The position numbers were made by a program, and so were the translations under genes. This document shows, in pieces, positions 36,201-47,696 of a stretch of 64,000 nt of DNA; within the stretch, counting starts at the first letter, position 1; each line of letters starts with the position of its first letter. The notes below the pieces were generated by a model. That model ran no database searches. It saw only the letters and a list, made by a program, of their open reading frames with translations, and was not told where the DNA came from. Source of the DNA: Erigeron canadensis. Lineage: Eukaryota; Streptophyta; Magnoliopsida; Asterales; Asteraceae. The DNA lies in assembly GCF_010389155.1 (NCBI RefSeq), contig NC_057767.1, positions 6,555,765 through 6,619,764 of the forward strand. The letters run 5' to 3'.

Positions 36201-37271
36201 AATCAAGCAAAAGCCATAATCCAAGAAACACATCACGGATGCTGCGGAGCTCACGCAGGGCCAAGAATGGTAGTAGCAAAAATCACCAAAATGGGGTATT
36301 ACTGGCCTTCCATGCATAGTGATGTTCTAAGGGAAATCCAAGTTTGTGATTCTTGCCAAGTCCATGCGGCAGTTCCAAAGGCTCCAAAAAGCGAGCTCAT
36401 CCCTGTCACATCAGCTTGGCCTTTTTCAAAATGGGGCATCGATATTGTCGGACCATTCCCTCGGGCTTCAGGTAAACTCAAGTTCCTAGTCGTAGCCGTG
36501 GATTATTTTACAAAATGGATCGAAGCCAAACCTCTGGCCACCATCTCCGGAAAGCAAATGGAAAAATTCGTCTGGGAACAAGTAGTAACAAGATTTGGAA
36601 TCCCTCAAGTAATAATCAGCGACAATGGAAAACAGTTCAGCCAAGGGATTTTCCCCCAATTTTGTAAAAATTTAGAGATCCAACAAAGTTTCACATCCGT
36701 AGCCCACCCACAGGCTGACGGACAAGTTGAAGCAATGAACAAACAAATTGTACATGGCATCAAAGCAAGGCTAGGTCGATGTCAACATGGATGCTTGGAC
36801 GAACTTCACCAAGTATTATGGGCCATACGGACAACCCCAAAAACAAGCAATGGAGAAACACCATTCAGCTTGGTGTATGGCTCCGAAGCCATGATCCCAG
36901 CTGAAGCCTGCGTACCAACCATCCGAAGGTTCAACAGTGAAGAAGAGAATGAGGAACAACTCAGGCAGAATTTGGAACTGCCGGAGGAAAGAAGAGAAAT
37001 AGCCTCTATTAGAGAAGCATCGTACAAGGCACAGATCAAGAAATATTATGACCAAAGAGTCAAGAAAGAGCTTTTTATTCCTGGAGACTATGTTTTTCGA
37101 AACAATGATGCAAGCAAAACAGAAAAAGTTGGGAAGCTGGGACCTCAATGGGAGGGGCCATATCGGGTAACTGAAGCCTGTGGCAATGAATCTTACAAGC
37201 TCGCTACACTCCAAGGAGAAGACCTTCCGCGCACATGGAATGGCTCACAATTAAAAAAATGTTATCTGTAA
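33285..37271 (+). pseudogene. Retrotransposon pol: protease, RT, RNase H, second RNase H, integrase
   Basis: One frame runs from 33285, broken by TGA at 34746-34748, TAA at 34860-34862 and TAA at 34914-34916; the integrase frame 36045-37271 follows a TAG. In order: aspartic protease with LDTGSG (about 33576-33593); reverse transcriptase with WRVCVDFTDINKACPKD and the catalytic YVDDM (about 34678-34692); RNase H (35007-35470); a second, archaeal-like RNase H (KLSTDGASSADGSGAGLIL, NNAAEYEALLAGL, about 35565-35935), typical of the Tat lineage; integrase with HH-CC zinc finger (HHGCCGAH, CDSCQ), catalytic GIDIVGP, ISDNGKQF and a Glu in ADGQVEAMNK. The domains are otherwise well conserved, consistent with recent loss of activity. 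Confidence 0.9.
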
Positions 37272-37329
37272 AATTCATTATTTCAAATGAGGCTCAGACT
37301 TCACATTATGTAGATAGGCTACGGCCGGT

Positions 37330-37740
37330 TGAATCAATATTAAACATATCACGACCATCCAGAGCCTACGCCGTACAGCATTCACAAAAATGCAAAAGTA
37401 AACCTTAGAATTTTTTTTCTAAGTACCCATATAAATATGTACCGTGCTACGGCCATCCAGAGCCTACGCCGTACAGCATTCACAAAAATGCAAAAGTAAA
37501 CCTTAGAATTTTTTTCTAAGTACCCATATAAATGTGTAATGTGCTACGGCCATCCAGAGCCTACGCCGTACAACATTCACAAAAATGCAAAAGTAAACCT
37601 TAGAATTTTTTTCTAAGTACCCATATAAACACGTCACGTGCTACAGCCATCCAGAGCCTACGCCGTACGGCACCCACGAAAATGCAAAAGCAAACCTTAG
37701 AAATTTTTTCTAAGTGACCATACAAATGCGCAACACCCAC
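37330..37740. repeat. 97-bp tandem repeats downstream of integrase
   Basis: The motif CCATCCAGAGCCTACGCCGT starts near 37355, 37453, 37550 and 37647 (spacings 98, 97, 97), with a degenerate fifth copy around 37790. Each unit also contains CCTTAGAATTTTTTTCTAAG, itself an inverted repeat around an A/T core. The array lies in the untranslated region between pol and the antisense gene. Confidence 0.85.
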
Positions 37741-38190
37741 ACGGATGCAGTGCAAATATATTATTCGCAAAAATACAAAGCACGCTACGACTATCAAAAG
37801 CCTACGCGATATATTATTTGCAAAAATGCGAAGGTAAATTTAATTTAAAACCTTCTTAAGGTACCTAAAAAAGAGCAAACTGTCACCTAAGACTACAATG
37901 TTCATAAATAAATGGTATATAAAGCCTACGCAAATAGATGTACAGGCTCGCAACCTCACGTCGCAAGGCCCTAATAGTCTTGTAAAATACCATGAACGTT
38001 GCGCTAGACATAGTATACGATCTTATGTCAACACAATATACTATCCAAGAACACATAAAACGCAAATATATAATCAACAAACGTACATAGACCAATAAGG
38101 GAAGAAAGAGAAAATATTGTGCATGGCCAACAAAGACCGATTACAAACCAGATATCCAAAATGAAATATTCAAACCAAAAATCTAACGAA
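37741..38190. other. Tat element spacer between repeats and antisense gene
   Basis: No coding pattern in the sense direction. It would be the 3' flank of the antisense gene. Confidence 0.4.
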
Positions 38191-40699
38191 TTAAAGATTT
38201 TGGACTATAGAGTCGGAAGGTGCAACAGAAGAAGTGGTAGCCTGAATGGGAGCGGAAGCAGCGGGAGCTGGAATAGTGAGAATCTCCGCAGCGGAGAGGT
38301 CGGCATCGGAGGCAAGCACATTCAAATACTCGAACCTTTTCTCAGCAAATCTTTGAGCCGCCTCCCTCAAAGCCGCAACACTCCCTCGCTGATACCCCTC
38401 GAACTGTGTAACGTCAAGATCCGGCACCACCGCTTTAACTTTTGTAAGGGCTTTGTTGAAACCAACCGTCAAAGAACAACCTTGTACAGTCCCCATCTCC
38501 TTTGCGAACTCCCCGCTTGAGCGGAGCTTATCAAAGATCGAAGGAATACCCCTAATAAGCTCCGCCCTGTCCGCGGTTATTCTCTCTATCTCCTCATCTT
38601 TTTCTTGCAGTCTGTCAGGTAACTCATTTTCTGCAATCTTACATTCGCTCACCTCAACGTTAAGCTGCTCAACCTTCATTCTCTCCTCATGCAAGTCATC
38701 TTCAAGTTTGGTTTTCTCCGGCAACAAGTTTTCAACCCTTTTTTGAAGAGCGGACACCTCAAGCTCCGCCATCTTATTTCCATTTTCCAAAATCACGTTG
38801 TTGGCCTCCAAATCAGCCATCTTTTGAGATTACAACTCTGTATCCTGATTCTGAAGATGCCGGAGCTTCCGGCGATACTCCTTGTTATTTTCTTTCAAAT
38901 CTTCCACCTCGGCCTCCATTAGATCCCAACGTCTCCAATAGTCATTCTAAATAACAAAAAATAAAAGGAAGAGGGGCAACAACAATTAAAACGTGGATAA
39001 GTATTATGTTTTTTAAGAATTCGCTTGGTCTGGCAAAGAAAGAGTATGAAAACTTACTTGCTCCAACATGTGGCGGATGGCCGTTTCATTAGTAGAGCTC
39101 CTAAATTCTTCAATAGACATCAACGCGACATCTTGCAGGCGGGCCGGAAGCATCATACGAGAGATGTACTCTTCTTTCTCTTCGTCTTTTTCCAAAAAGC
39201 TATCACATGGAATCCTCAGAAAAGTAACTTTAAAGGGAACCTTTGAGTTAGGAACTCGAGGAATACCCAAAGAGGGAGGGCGATCGTCTTTATATCCGTC
39301 CGCCTCACTACCACCGGATCTGGAGGCTTCATCCTCAGAATTGTTAACCTCGAGAGCTTCCTCTCTTATTTTGCTAACAACTCGGGGGCTTTTCCCAGCA
39401 CCACGATGCAGAGGCTCCGCACCATGTCCCTCTTCCCTAACCTGTCGACCGTCATTAGTCTCGTCAACAAGGATATCAGCTTATTTTTTAACTTTCTTAC
39501 GGGGTTTATAACTAATCTTCTTCTCCTGTTTCCTTTTCCGCCTAGTTTCCTTTCCAGACGTCTCGCTGGTAGTAGTTCCTTCTCTTTCAATCTTTTTCTT
39601 ACTGGCAAGACTAGTAGCATGATCTTCCTCTATCTCCTTCCGGCGAGAAATAGTCTCCGGAGTATCCTTTAGAATAATAATGTCCTCATGAGACACACGA
39701 GCAACTTCTGTTGGAGCCTGACCCTCCGGAAGCTCCGGAACGGCGTCAACATCATCTAGCTCAGAGCCCATAAACGATAAGAACTCCATAACTGCAAAAA
39801 ACACATACATAATAATAAATAATAAAAAAAAAAATTTAATATACAATAACATAAACAAAATGAAAACCAGGGCATCCTTTTTTCTCTTAAGTAACGACAG
39901 ACAAAATAAATACATGCATAGGTTAGCATAGGTGAACACATGTACATATATATATATAAAGAGAAATTCTTTAGGAAGGGACGGAGCCTCTGTACCCTCC
40001 CCCTTCTTGTTCCGAAGCTGAGGAGTTGACGGATGGTATTTCCATACAGAACTCAGTTTGGCTAAATATAAAACAGCCTCCGGCAATGTTCGGGCCAACG
40101 TTGGTCTACATAACTTTTCAATTAACCCTTGGTCGAACTCGAGATCGATAAGAGGATCCGCAAGGGTACCACGAGCATTGCCTTTCATATTTAATAGCGC
40201 ATGATAGGCAGCAGGCACTACAGAAGCATCGGCGTAAAAAAATCTATTTTTCCATCCTTTAATAGATGCAGTTACACCATACACACACTCCGGAAGTTTC
40301 GATCCAGATCTCTTTTGAATGGTGAACCAATCTCCATCTGCTCCTAGACAAAAAAAACCTGCGGAAGGTATCTAATGACGGCTCCGCTTTGTGAGCACGA
40401 CATATGGCCTCAAACATCGTTATACGAAGGGCCCCAAATGGTGTAAGTTGAGAAATATGACACTTAAAGTGCGTAAGGACCTCACAGAAGAAAGTGGTAA
40501 ACGGCAATCGAACATTTGCAACCTCAAACATAGACATATATAACACTATTTTACCATCCGGAACCATCCTCGCGTTGTCGGAGGGGCGGGGAAGAGTGTA
40601 ATGGAAGCAGGAGGGAAACCTATAGTCTTTCAAAAATTGTACTAAATCATCCCTTGTAACAGAACAAAAACTCACACAAAGGTCTTTTCTATTACCCAT
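38191..40699 (-). pseudogene. Antisense gene of the Tat element (Transposase_28-like plus coiled coil), with introns
   Basis: Reading leftwards from ATG at 40699. The first part, with PRPSDNARMVPDGKIVLYMS, VRLPFTTFFCEVLTHF and ISQLTPFGALRI, resembles the 'putative gypsy-type transposon' domain (Transposase_28) found antisense in Tat/Retand elements. An extra T in an eight-T run near 40365 shifts the frame, which continues with CVYGVTASIKGWKNRFFYAD. A stretch ending in TTTTTTGCAG near 39793 looks like an intron. A Lys/Arg/Glu-rich region follows, with one TAA at 39481-39483. A canonical intron lies at about 39058-38949 (CAA|GTAAGT ... ATTTAG|AAT). The last part is a long coiled coil (about 38300-38930), with one TAA at about 38832. 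The function in the element is unknown. Two stops and one frameshift make this copy defective. Confidence 0.7.
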
Positions 40700-41250
40700 A
40701 TTTAATAAAAATATATATATAAGCGAAGAATGACACACACACCTGCGGACGCTGCGAACGAAAAAGAAGAAGGTTATTAGGTTACGGCGGCTACGAATTT
40801 GAGAGAAAAAACAAGGGGGAGGCACAAATATTTGAAGATTGGAAAAGACGAAAAATGAATGGAAGGAACATCTATTTATAGGCAGACGCGTGACTATTCA
40901 CCTGACAAGGGACATTGAAACGACGCATCCGTAGAGACCAACACGTGTTTCCCACTGATGCTCCAAATAAGAAAGTAATAATTGGCGATGACTTCGCAAG
41001 CGGCACGTGGACCCCACTAAAATTATCATAATGGGCAAAAGACAAAATAGCAGAACGCTTCGTTTTTTCTTTTTTATCATGTTCGTGTCATTTTAAGGAG
41101 GGAGAGGAAGCATATGGCAATATGCTAAGAGACAAAAAAAAAAGCTCCAGAGTCAATCTCTAAATTGCAAGAGAAAGAAAAAATAAAACGTATAGATTTT
41201 TTACTTGAAAGATTAATCTCACCCCATCATCATTTACGAACATAATGCTA
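40700..41250. other. Tat element 3' untranslated region / antisense promoter side
   Basis: No gene in the sense direction. It must contain the 5' leader and possibly promoter of the antisense gene, and ends at the polypurine tract. Confidence 0.4.
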
Positions 41251-41262
41251 GGCTGGGGGGCT

Positions 41263-41775
41263 TGGTGATGTACCATCCTTAATCCTACGGACCCTACGGA
41301 TTAAACACCGACTATCAGGTGTAAACCACCTCTGAAATAATCCTAGTACACACATCGGAGCCTTGCATCCAATAGGCTCCGACGGCTACGCTTATATAGG
41401 GAACAAATAGTACAATTAAGAGCGTGCACCAGCACGATCGGCCCGTACTTTTACTTTTAAGACAAAACTCATTGCGACAGCTGTCAAACGGTAACGGCTA
41501 CCTCCTGACGTCGTCATTTAGGCCCAATTTCTGGAATCCTCGCAAGAGGCCTATAAATATCCCTCTTTGGAATCCATCCAAACCCTAATGAAAAACATAT
41601 ACAAAAATACCCCAAAACACACACTTGGTGGCGTGAGGATAATCAAACTCTCACACTATTAAGGAACCGCCAGCAAGTATTGAATCATTTTTATTTCTCA
41701 CTCAAACCCTCAATAACCATTTTCTCATACTAGATTAAACCATCTATAATTTAAGAGTAACTTTACCCTTAAACA
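41263..41775 (+). repeat. 3' LTR of the Tat element
   Basis: Same length as the 5' LTR, with about 12 base differences by eye. It directly follows the polypurine tract GGCTGGGGGGCT and is followed by the second CCTCC target copy. Confidence 0.93.
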
Positions 41776-42542
41776 CCTCCTTCACAAGTGAAACTTCCCG
41801 ATAAGCTCTCATCAAAACGTAAGAAACGAAAGTCCGAAAAGTTGGAAGAAGAGAATGCTTTTTCTTCGACAGTTATGAGCTCCATTAATACTGTTGCTCA
41901 AGCTCTAGACAGAAATACCAAGGTATTGGATTTATTTACATTCTCTACTTTTCTTAATGAAATAGTGCTAGGTATTGGATTTATTTACATTGTCTCGTAA
42001 CTCATAACCCATGAGTATATCATACACTTCAGTAGCTAAATTGGCATTGCTATTAGACTATTAGTTATAGGTATATTTTTTGGGCTCCAATTTCATATCT
42101 GTTAACTATGAATTATGTAGCAAATGGGCTAAGGTTTGTTCATAGGTGTATTTGACGAATTATAAAGGTGTTCATTTTTTTAAGGCTTTTAGCTAGCTAG
42201 GTTCGTTTTGATGATCCTGATATGTACGTGTATAGATGTTGGTCAACATTTCGTTTCTTTTCTTTGCCTGTTATATATAATTCAAGGATTTTTCGTGTCC
42301 TTACCTTTATGACTTATCTTTTTGTCTCTCCCCATTCTAAGGTAATGGAAAGTTCTCGTCCACATATCTATTCAGAGATGGAAATATATAAAGAACTCGA
42401 GCTTATGTGTCTTGAACCCGATGACATTGCAAGTGCGTATTTGTTTCTCATTGAACTCCCTGAAAAAGCACGAGCACTACTTGGTTGTCATCTACCAATG
42501 CGTATGACAATCCTAGATAAAATGATGAATGCAAGTCCATGA

Positions 42543-43220
42543 AGAACCAATTGGAACCCATTTGGCCAGAATTGTAGCCTTTTTTGTATGCTTAAAATAG
42601 ATCTTTTGTATGGATATACTAGGTGCTTGGATAGTTCTTTTGTATGGTCATGTTGGGTGCCCAATTGGATATGTTATTGCTTATATTATAGATTATCTAG
42701 CAATCAACAGGGCTAGGAAGTCTTTTGTGCAGCATCAAGTTACTACGGTATGTGAAAAAGGCATGAAGATCAGTTTGGGCAAAAAGAATATGCTTCAGTG
42801 GTTATCAAGCTAATATGCATATTTTGAATCCAGTAGTTGTTATTATTGTAAATCCTTCTAGTAATAGTTTGATTTGGCTCAACAATGTAAACTTTATTAT
42901 TTTGGTTATTATGGTTTAAATTGAATGTTATATTAGATTTGCAGTGCTGGGTTATAATTTAGAGGGACATAGTTGTCAATTTATCATTCTTTTCTTTACA
43001 ACCCAAAAATATATTATAGTGTTTTTTCACTTCTCTTCCTTTTTTTATTTCAAAAACTCAAGAACACATAAAAAGAAACTTCTTTCCCTTCTAGTTCTTT
43101 CTTTTATCTTCCCTACCTCTCATTTCTTTCCCTTTCTTTAAAAAAAAACTTGAGAACACAATGTTAAAGGAGTGAAGAGGGAAAAATAAAAATTATATTA
43201 TTAAGTTTTAGATGTCATGT
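42543..43220. other. 3' flank of the Myb/SANT-like gene
   Basis: Likely 3' UTR for the first few hundred bases. The open frame 42610-42813 has no family features. Confidence 0.4.
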
Positions 43221-43224
43221 AAAA

Positions 43225-43522
43225 AGGAAAGAAAGCTCAAGGTGGTTGAAGACCATCCCTTAGCATAGGTATTAAGTCTCTTTATGAGGACTTGGTTTGA
43301 GTATACACAGGTTCAAGTCTGAGGGGTAGAGTTTATCCCTGTTAATCGTCGTGCCTTTGGGCGGATTAGTAGAGAATTTTCCCCCTATCGGGTATTTGAA
43401 ATAGGCATTTCTATTTCGAGGGAGCTCTCTAGCGCAGACCCAGTTTAGACAACGTATGCTAAACCTTCCGTTGTCGAATCGCGACACAAAGTTTTCAGCG
43501 AAATTCACCTTTAAAAAAAAAG
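43225..43522 (+). mobile_element. SINE, plus strand
   Basis: A pol III-like head with CTCAAGGTGGTTGAAG and B box GGTTCAAGTCT (about 43312-43322) is followed by a body and the tail GAAATTCACCTTT plus an A run. The tail is the same as that of the SINE at 1534-1787, so the two belong to one superfamily. Target duplications are not clear. Confidence 0.6.
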
Positions 43523-44380
43523 AGTGAGATGATCATAAGACAAAAAAAATTGTAAGTTTGTTCAAAACTTTTGTCCTCTAGAGTTTTGAGATGATTGAGA
43601 AGAATTTTTTTTTTTCCAAACATTCAGTTAGTATGCGATATCAGGAAAACCTCACTGTATAATGATGAAGCATTGTACGTACCCTAGACAATGAAATGTT
43701 GACCATGAGTTGTTACAAGTATTCGGTGGAAAAATTCCAAGATTTGTCATCCCTAAAGAACGAACTCAAGACTTTGGGTAAAACCTGAGATGCCTCTGGC
43801 CAATTGGACTAGTCATCATTGGCAGATGATTGAGAAGAATTAGAAAGGATCACTACCCAATTATAAAATTACTAACATTTTTATCCCTCTAACATCTAAA
43901 AAACCTATATATATCAACACTTCAAAAACTCTAATAAGTATAACATCACAAACCTCCATAATGGCAGCAGTTTTCCATGTATATTATCATCTTTTTATAA
44001 AAAAAATGATATAGATTTGATTGATATTTAAAATAAAAAAAAAAAATTGTTGTTGATTTTACTATAACTCAATTTACCTCTAAAATGCATAGTGCTTTCC
44101 AGCATAACATTGTTGTTGATCTTACTATAGCTCAATTTACCTTTAGAATGCATATTTCTTTTCTTACCTTTATTACACTTCATCCTTTTCTTTAGGAAAC
44201 TAAAGGGCAACAAAAGCAAATAATACAATACTTAATATAAGAGGAAAGAACATATACTTTCAATCTTTCTAGATTTATACTCCAATAAAGACCGTCACAA
44301 ATTCATAATAAACAACATAGCCAGACGACCAACTAAAAATCTTAAACAAATTAAATAAAAATATTCAAATATATCCGACA
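43523..44380. other. Upstream region of the DC1 gene
   Basis: AT-rich. A local direct repeat (TTGTTGTTGAT..TTACTATA.CTCAATTTACCT) occurs at about 44049-44143. No gene seen. Confidence 0.4.
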
Positions 44381-46585
44381 ATGGAGGTGCGGGTGCCTCA
44401 ACACGAGCATCCACTTCATCTCAAAGATTTGCTAATGGAATATGAAACATATGAAGATGAACACGAGGATGAAGATGAAGATATCATTATATCTCAAGAC
44501 TCTCGTAGTTCTTTATGTAAGCAGTGTGGAAAGGAAATCAATTGGCTCCATAGGTATTTCTATGAGTGTGCTCATTCATGTGACTTCGCGGTTCATAAGT
44601 TCTGTGTTGAGCTTCCCGAAAAAATAAATCATAAACTCCATAAAGCTCATACTTTAACTCTATTTCCTAGCACGAAAAAGAGTTGGAAATGTGATATGTG
44701 TCGCACCTATTATAATGATACACGAGAAAACTCTGGATATAAATGCTCGAAATGCAACTTTTTTATTGATATTTGTTGTGCTATATATCCAATCATCCAC
44801 CACCCGAGCCATCCACACCCATTAGTAGCTCTTCCAGAACCGATTTTGAGCAAGTGTGATGCTTGTGGGGAGAAACATGAAGGGAAATTTTATCTCTGTA
44901 CAACGTGTTTCCTTTTCATCCATATAGATTGTGCTTCCTTACCAAAGAAGTTGTTTATTCAGGATATTACAAATAGTATTTTCTCTCATGTCCATCCACT
45001 CACCCTTTCTTACTCTTTTTTAAAGGGAGAACAAGATGCTAAGCTTAAGCCCAGGTGTAGGGTATGTGGTAAGTTTGAATACGTTGAGAACCTTTGGATT
45101 TTAAAATGCGATAAATGTCGGTACTATGCCCATCTAAGTTGCACAACATCTGTACGTAATTCGTCCTCCTCTTTTGGTAAGAATTTTTCCTTTTATTTAT
45201 ATATGTTATTTATTTTCAAGTGATTGCATATATTTTGATTGGAGAATACTTAATAATGTTATTATTACATATAATGGTTATGATTAAAATAAACAATCAT
45301 TTTCTTTTAATCGAAAATCATTGTGCATCAGTTTATCATAATCCAACTGTCAACATCGTATCTTATTTGTTTTACTTTAATACTTGTTTTATAATCCCTA
45401 GATATAATTTCTTTTTGTTGACCAGGTAAACAGACAATACAAAATTTTAAAGATTCTGATTATCCGGATCTCCTCCGTCTCCCATTCCCTACCGTAAGTG
45501 ATAGCATCTTAAAGCACCGGTTTCCAAACCAAGTTGGATGTGAAAAAATTGATGATGAAAACCCGAAACATAATTATAAGTGCCATCCACACCCGCTAAT
45601 TCTAGTTCGTGCAGATTTGATCAATGATATGGCAACTCCATCCTCTACAACTACTATTCTTTTATCATGTCATGACCCAACAAAGAAGATCGAGTTACTA
45701 TGCAATGGTTGTTTGAGACCAATCACCGATATGCCGTATTACAAATGTGCTGACAAAGATAACAAATGCTACTTTGTTCTTCATGAATGGTGCACCCGAC
45801 TTCCTGCTAAGCTCCAGGATTACACAAATCACAAACAACATACACTCATTCTCCAAACAAATGCCTCTAATAAGTTTTTCTCTGTCTTTGATTGTGATGT
45901 ATGCGAGCTTTCGTGTAACGGGTTTGTCTACACATGTGTGCAGTGTGATTATCTTATTGATGTTAAATGTGCATTCCTACCAGAAAAAATAACACATGAA
46001 GCTCACCCGAGTCACCTCATGTCAAGGGTTGAGTTAAAATATCCCTTCAGCGCTTGCCGTTTATGTCGAAACAGAAAAAATAGACAACTTGTATTCCATT
46101 GTGACACTTGTAGTGATGAATGGGTACATGCCAAATGTGCTATGTTATTGCCTAGAGAAATCAAGCACAAGTATGACAAGCACCTTATGAGCATAAGTTA
46201 CAACCCGATTGAAAATCATAAAAGCGAGTACTTTTGTGAAGTTTGTGAGGAGGAATTTGATCCAGAGCTTTGTTTCTACCACTGTTATCAGTGTGCCCAA
46301 TCCATCCACACTCATTGCGCGCCGCTAATACTTCAATCTGAAAGAGCTGCTACATATTCGCAGTTCTCGAGCTCAGGAGTTTATAAGTTTGTGAATATAA
46401 AGTTTGGGGGTACGCATAGTATCAAGGATCACCATCACTCTCTCCTTTTTTCTCAAGGGATTCAGAGTGATGGTATCTGCAGCAAGTGTCATACAATATT
46501 GCACAACACGATGATCTTCAAGTGTCAACAATGCAGCGCGTACGCAATTCATTTGGATTGCTGTAAGGATTTGAGCGACATCTAA
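44381..46585 (+). CDS. DC1-domain Cys/His-rich protein (651 aa)
   Basis: Two exons, 44381-45176 and 45426-46585, join in frame across a 249-bp GT-AG intron (1956 nt). The protein is a chain of DC1 (C1-like) zinc modules with the typical HxHPLxL lead: residues about 8-15 (HEHPLHL), 84-94 (HKAHTLTLF), 144-150 (HPHPLVAL) and 200-207 (HVHPLTLSY), and several more in exon 2 (HPHPLILV, NHKQHTLIL, HPSHLMSR, KHLMSISY, DHHHSLLFS), each followed by paired CxxC and H..C clusters. Residues 20-35 are an acidic Asp/Glu run. There is no signal peptide or membrane helix. Plant DC1 proteins may bind lipids or diacylglycerol and are linked to stress responses, but enzymatic activity is not known. Without the splice, exon 1 would stop 16 codons into the intron. 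Confidence 0.88.
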
Positions 46586-47243
46586 TTAAAGAGTTGCTTT
46601 TTGATCACCGATCCATGTGAACGGAAGTGCGTACATATGTCGGTTTATAAGCTATTTCATTATCACTTCAATGGATCAAGGGACAACAGTCAACGTTAAA
46701 TATTTCCATGCATGTTATTTACTAATTATTTTATTATTTATATGTATAACGTTATATGTAAATCTTTATTTACCACAAATGATGTAATTAAGTTGAAAAC
46801 CAATAGACAAATCTCTGTCACGTATTTTCCCTCTATTGTTCTTCCTTTTCTTCCCATTTTATTTTTTACCATGTTTTTCCATTTATATATATATATTTTT
46901 TAGAAAAACTTATTCCTAAAAAATAATTTTTGTTTTAAATGAAGTAGCCCGTTTGGCTAAAGGCATAAGCCGTCAGTCAAAATCGTCGTCATGGTGGTTG
47001 AGGTCGTACGTAGCCCATTTGTACAACAAATTTTATATGCAAAATCAGTATAATAAATAATATCGACAAAAATGAAAACCATGTTTTCCATATATTTTAG
47101 ACAACATTAATTAACTATTAAAATAATGAAACAAATTTTAGTCAGAATCATGAAAATGTAGATGTGGTACAATAGATAAATTATAAAATAATATATTAAA
47201 ATTTGGTTTAACTAAAAAAAGAAATTTCCGTTTTAAAATAAAA
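46586..47243. other. Intergenic between DC1 and KH genes
   Basis: DC1 3' flank followed by AT-rich spacer. No gene seen. Confidence 0.4.
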
Positions 47244-47290
47244 CTAGTAAACTTACCCGCACTTTGTTGCGGGCTTAACATATTGTGAGT
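47244..47290 (-). mobile_element. Helitron-like 3' terminus
   Basis: Plus strand A|CTAGTAAACTTACCCGCACTTTGTTGCGGG. Read on minus this is a CCCGCA/TGCGGG hairpin, eight bases, CTAG and host T. I could not locate the matching 5' end, so the extent of the element is unknown. Confidence 0.45.
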
Positions 47291-47543
47291 AAACTTTGTT
47301 AAATTAAAAGTCATATAATGGTCGTTGATGGCTGTAAAAACCGACAGCCAACATTAGTTGAACATCAATGGCGGTGGATGGCGATGATTGTCTAACCATT
47401 TCTCAAACCTGAACTCTCCCGGGCTAACCTTTTTAAGTAATATGGGCTTAACAAACATCCAAATTGGCCCGGTCTTCATTTGAACCCTAGGTTGACAAAA
47501 GACCAAATCAACAAAATCATTTTATCCGAGCACCGTCTATGGA

Positions 47544-47550
47544 TATAAAA
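47544..47550 (+). promoter_or_regulatory. TATA box of the KH gene
   Basis: TATAAAA, 147 bases upstream of the KH-gene ATG, in GGATATAAAAGAAG. Confidence 0.4.
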
Positions 47551-47696
47551 GAAGCCCCCAATACAAAAAACAAAAACAAAAAAAAAAATAGATCTAATTA
47601 GACCGTTTGCAATTTATACAAAAACCTCGCTGAAACCCTAACAATTCTAATCTATTTTATTTTATATTATTATTATTATTATATTCTGTAATATCA

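Larger units (their letters stand above)
26272..41775 (+). mobile_element. Ty3/Gypsy Tat-lineage LTR retrotransposon, full length with nested insertions
   Basis: Two 513-bp LTRs (26272-26784, 41263-41775) start TGGTGATG and end AAACA. A perfect 5-bp target duplication CCTCC flanks it (26267-26271, 41776-41780). A primer-binding-like TGGCGCC starts at 26787 and a polypurine tract GGCTGGGGGGCT at 41251-41262. The order gag, protease, reverse transcriptase, RNase H, second (archaeal-like) RNase H and integrase, plus an antisense gene before the 3' LTR, matches the Tat/Retand lineage. Removing the hAT and solo-LTR insertions with their duplications leaves about 10.5 kb. By eye the LTRs differ at about 12 of 513 positions, so the insertion is recent on a plant timescale. 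Confidence 0.92.
25591..42542 (+). pseudogene. Myb/SANT-like DNA-binding domain gene, split by a 15.5-kb retrotransposon
   Basis: Host exons are 25591-25953, 26034-26271 continuing after the insertion at 41781-41922, and 42342-42542. Residues about 17-115 match the Myb/SANT-like (Myb_DNA-bind_3) pattern: VWTGRMDDAFIQAML, then FKKDHLKNRLKTLKEHF and GFSWNPNTKLVEAEDEVWE. After it come a Lys-rich linker and a short C-terminal helical region (EIYKELELMCLEPDDIASAY...). Such proteins are plant-specific and often related to the partner protein of PIF/Harbinger transposons. The retroelement interrupts codons for ...GETTPP and the reading frame resumes exactly after the duplicated CCTCC. A 16-base A run at 26141-26156 shifts the frame and produces TGA 12 bases later (26166-26168), so the gene is broken even without the insertion. 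Whether the run is real or an assembly error cannot be judged here. Confidence 0.8.

Noticed and set aside
37330..37740. Possible CRISPR-like array
   Set aside because: The repeats are directly adjoining, with no unique spacers, and lie in a retrotransposon.
39366..39672. Overlapping plus-strand frames in the Tat 3' region
   Set aside because: They mirror the Lys/Arg-rich coding of the antisense gene and have no domain of their own.
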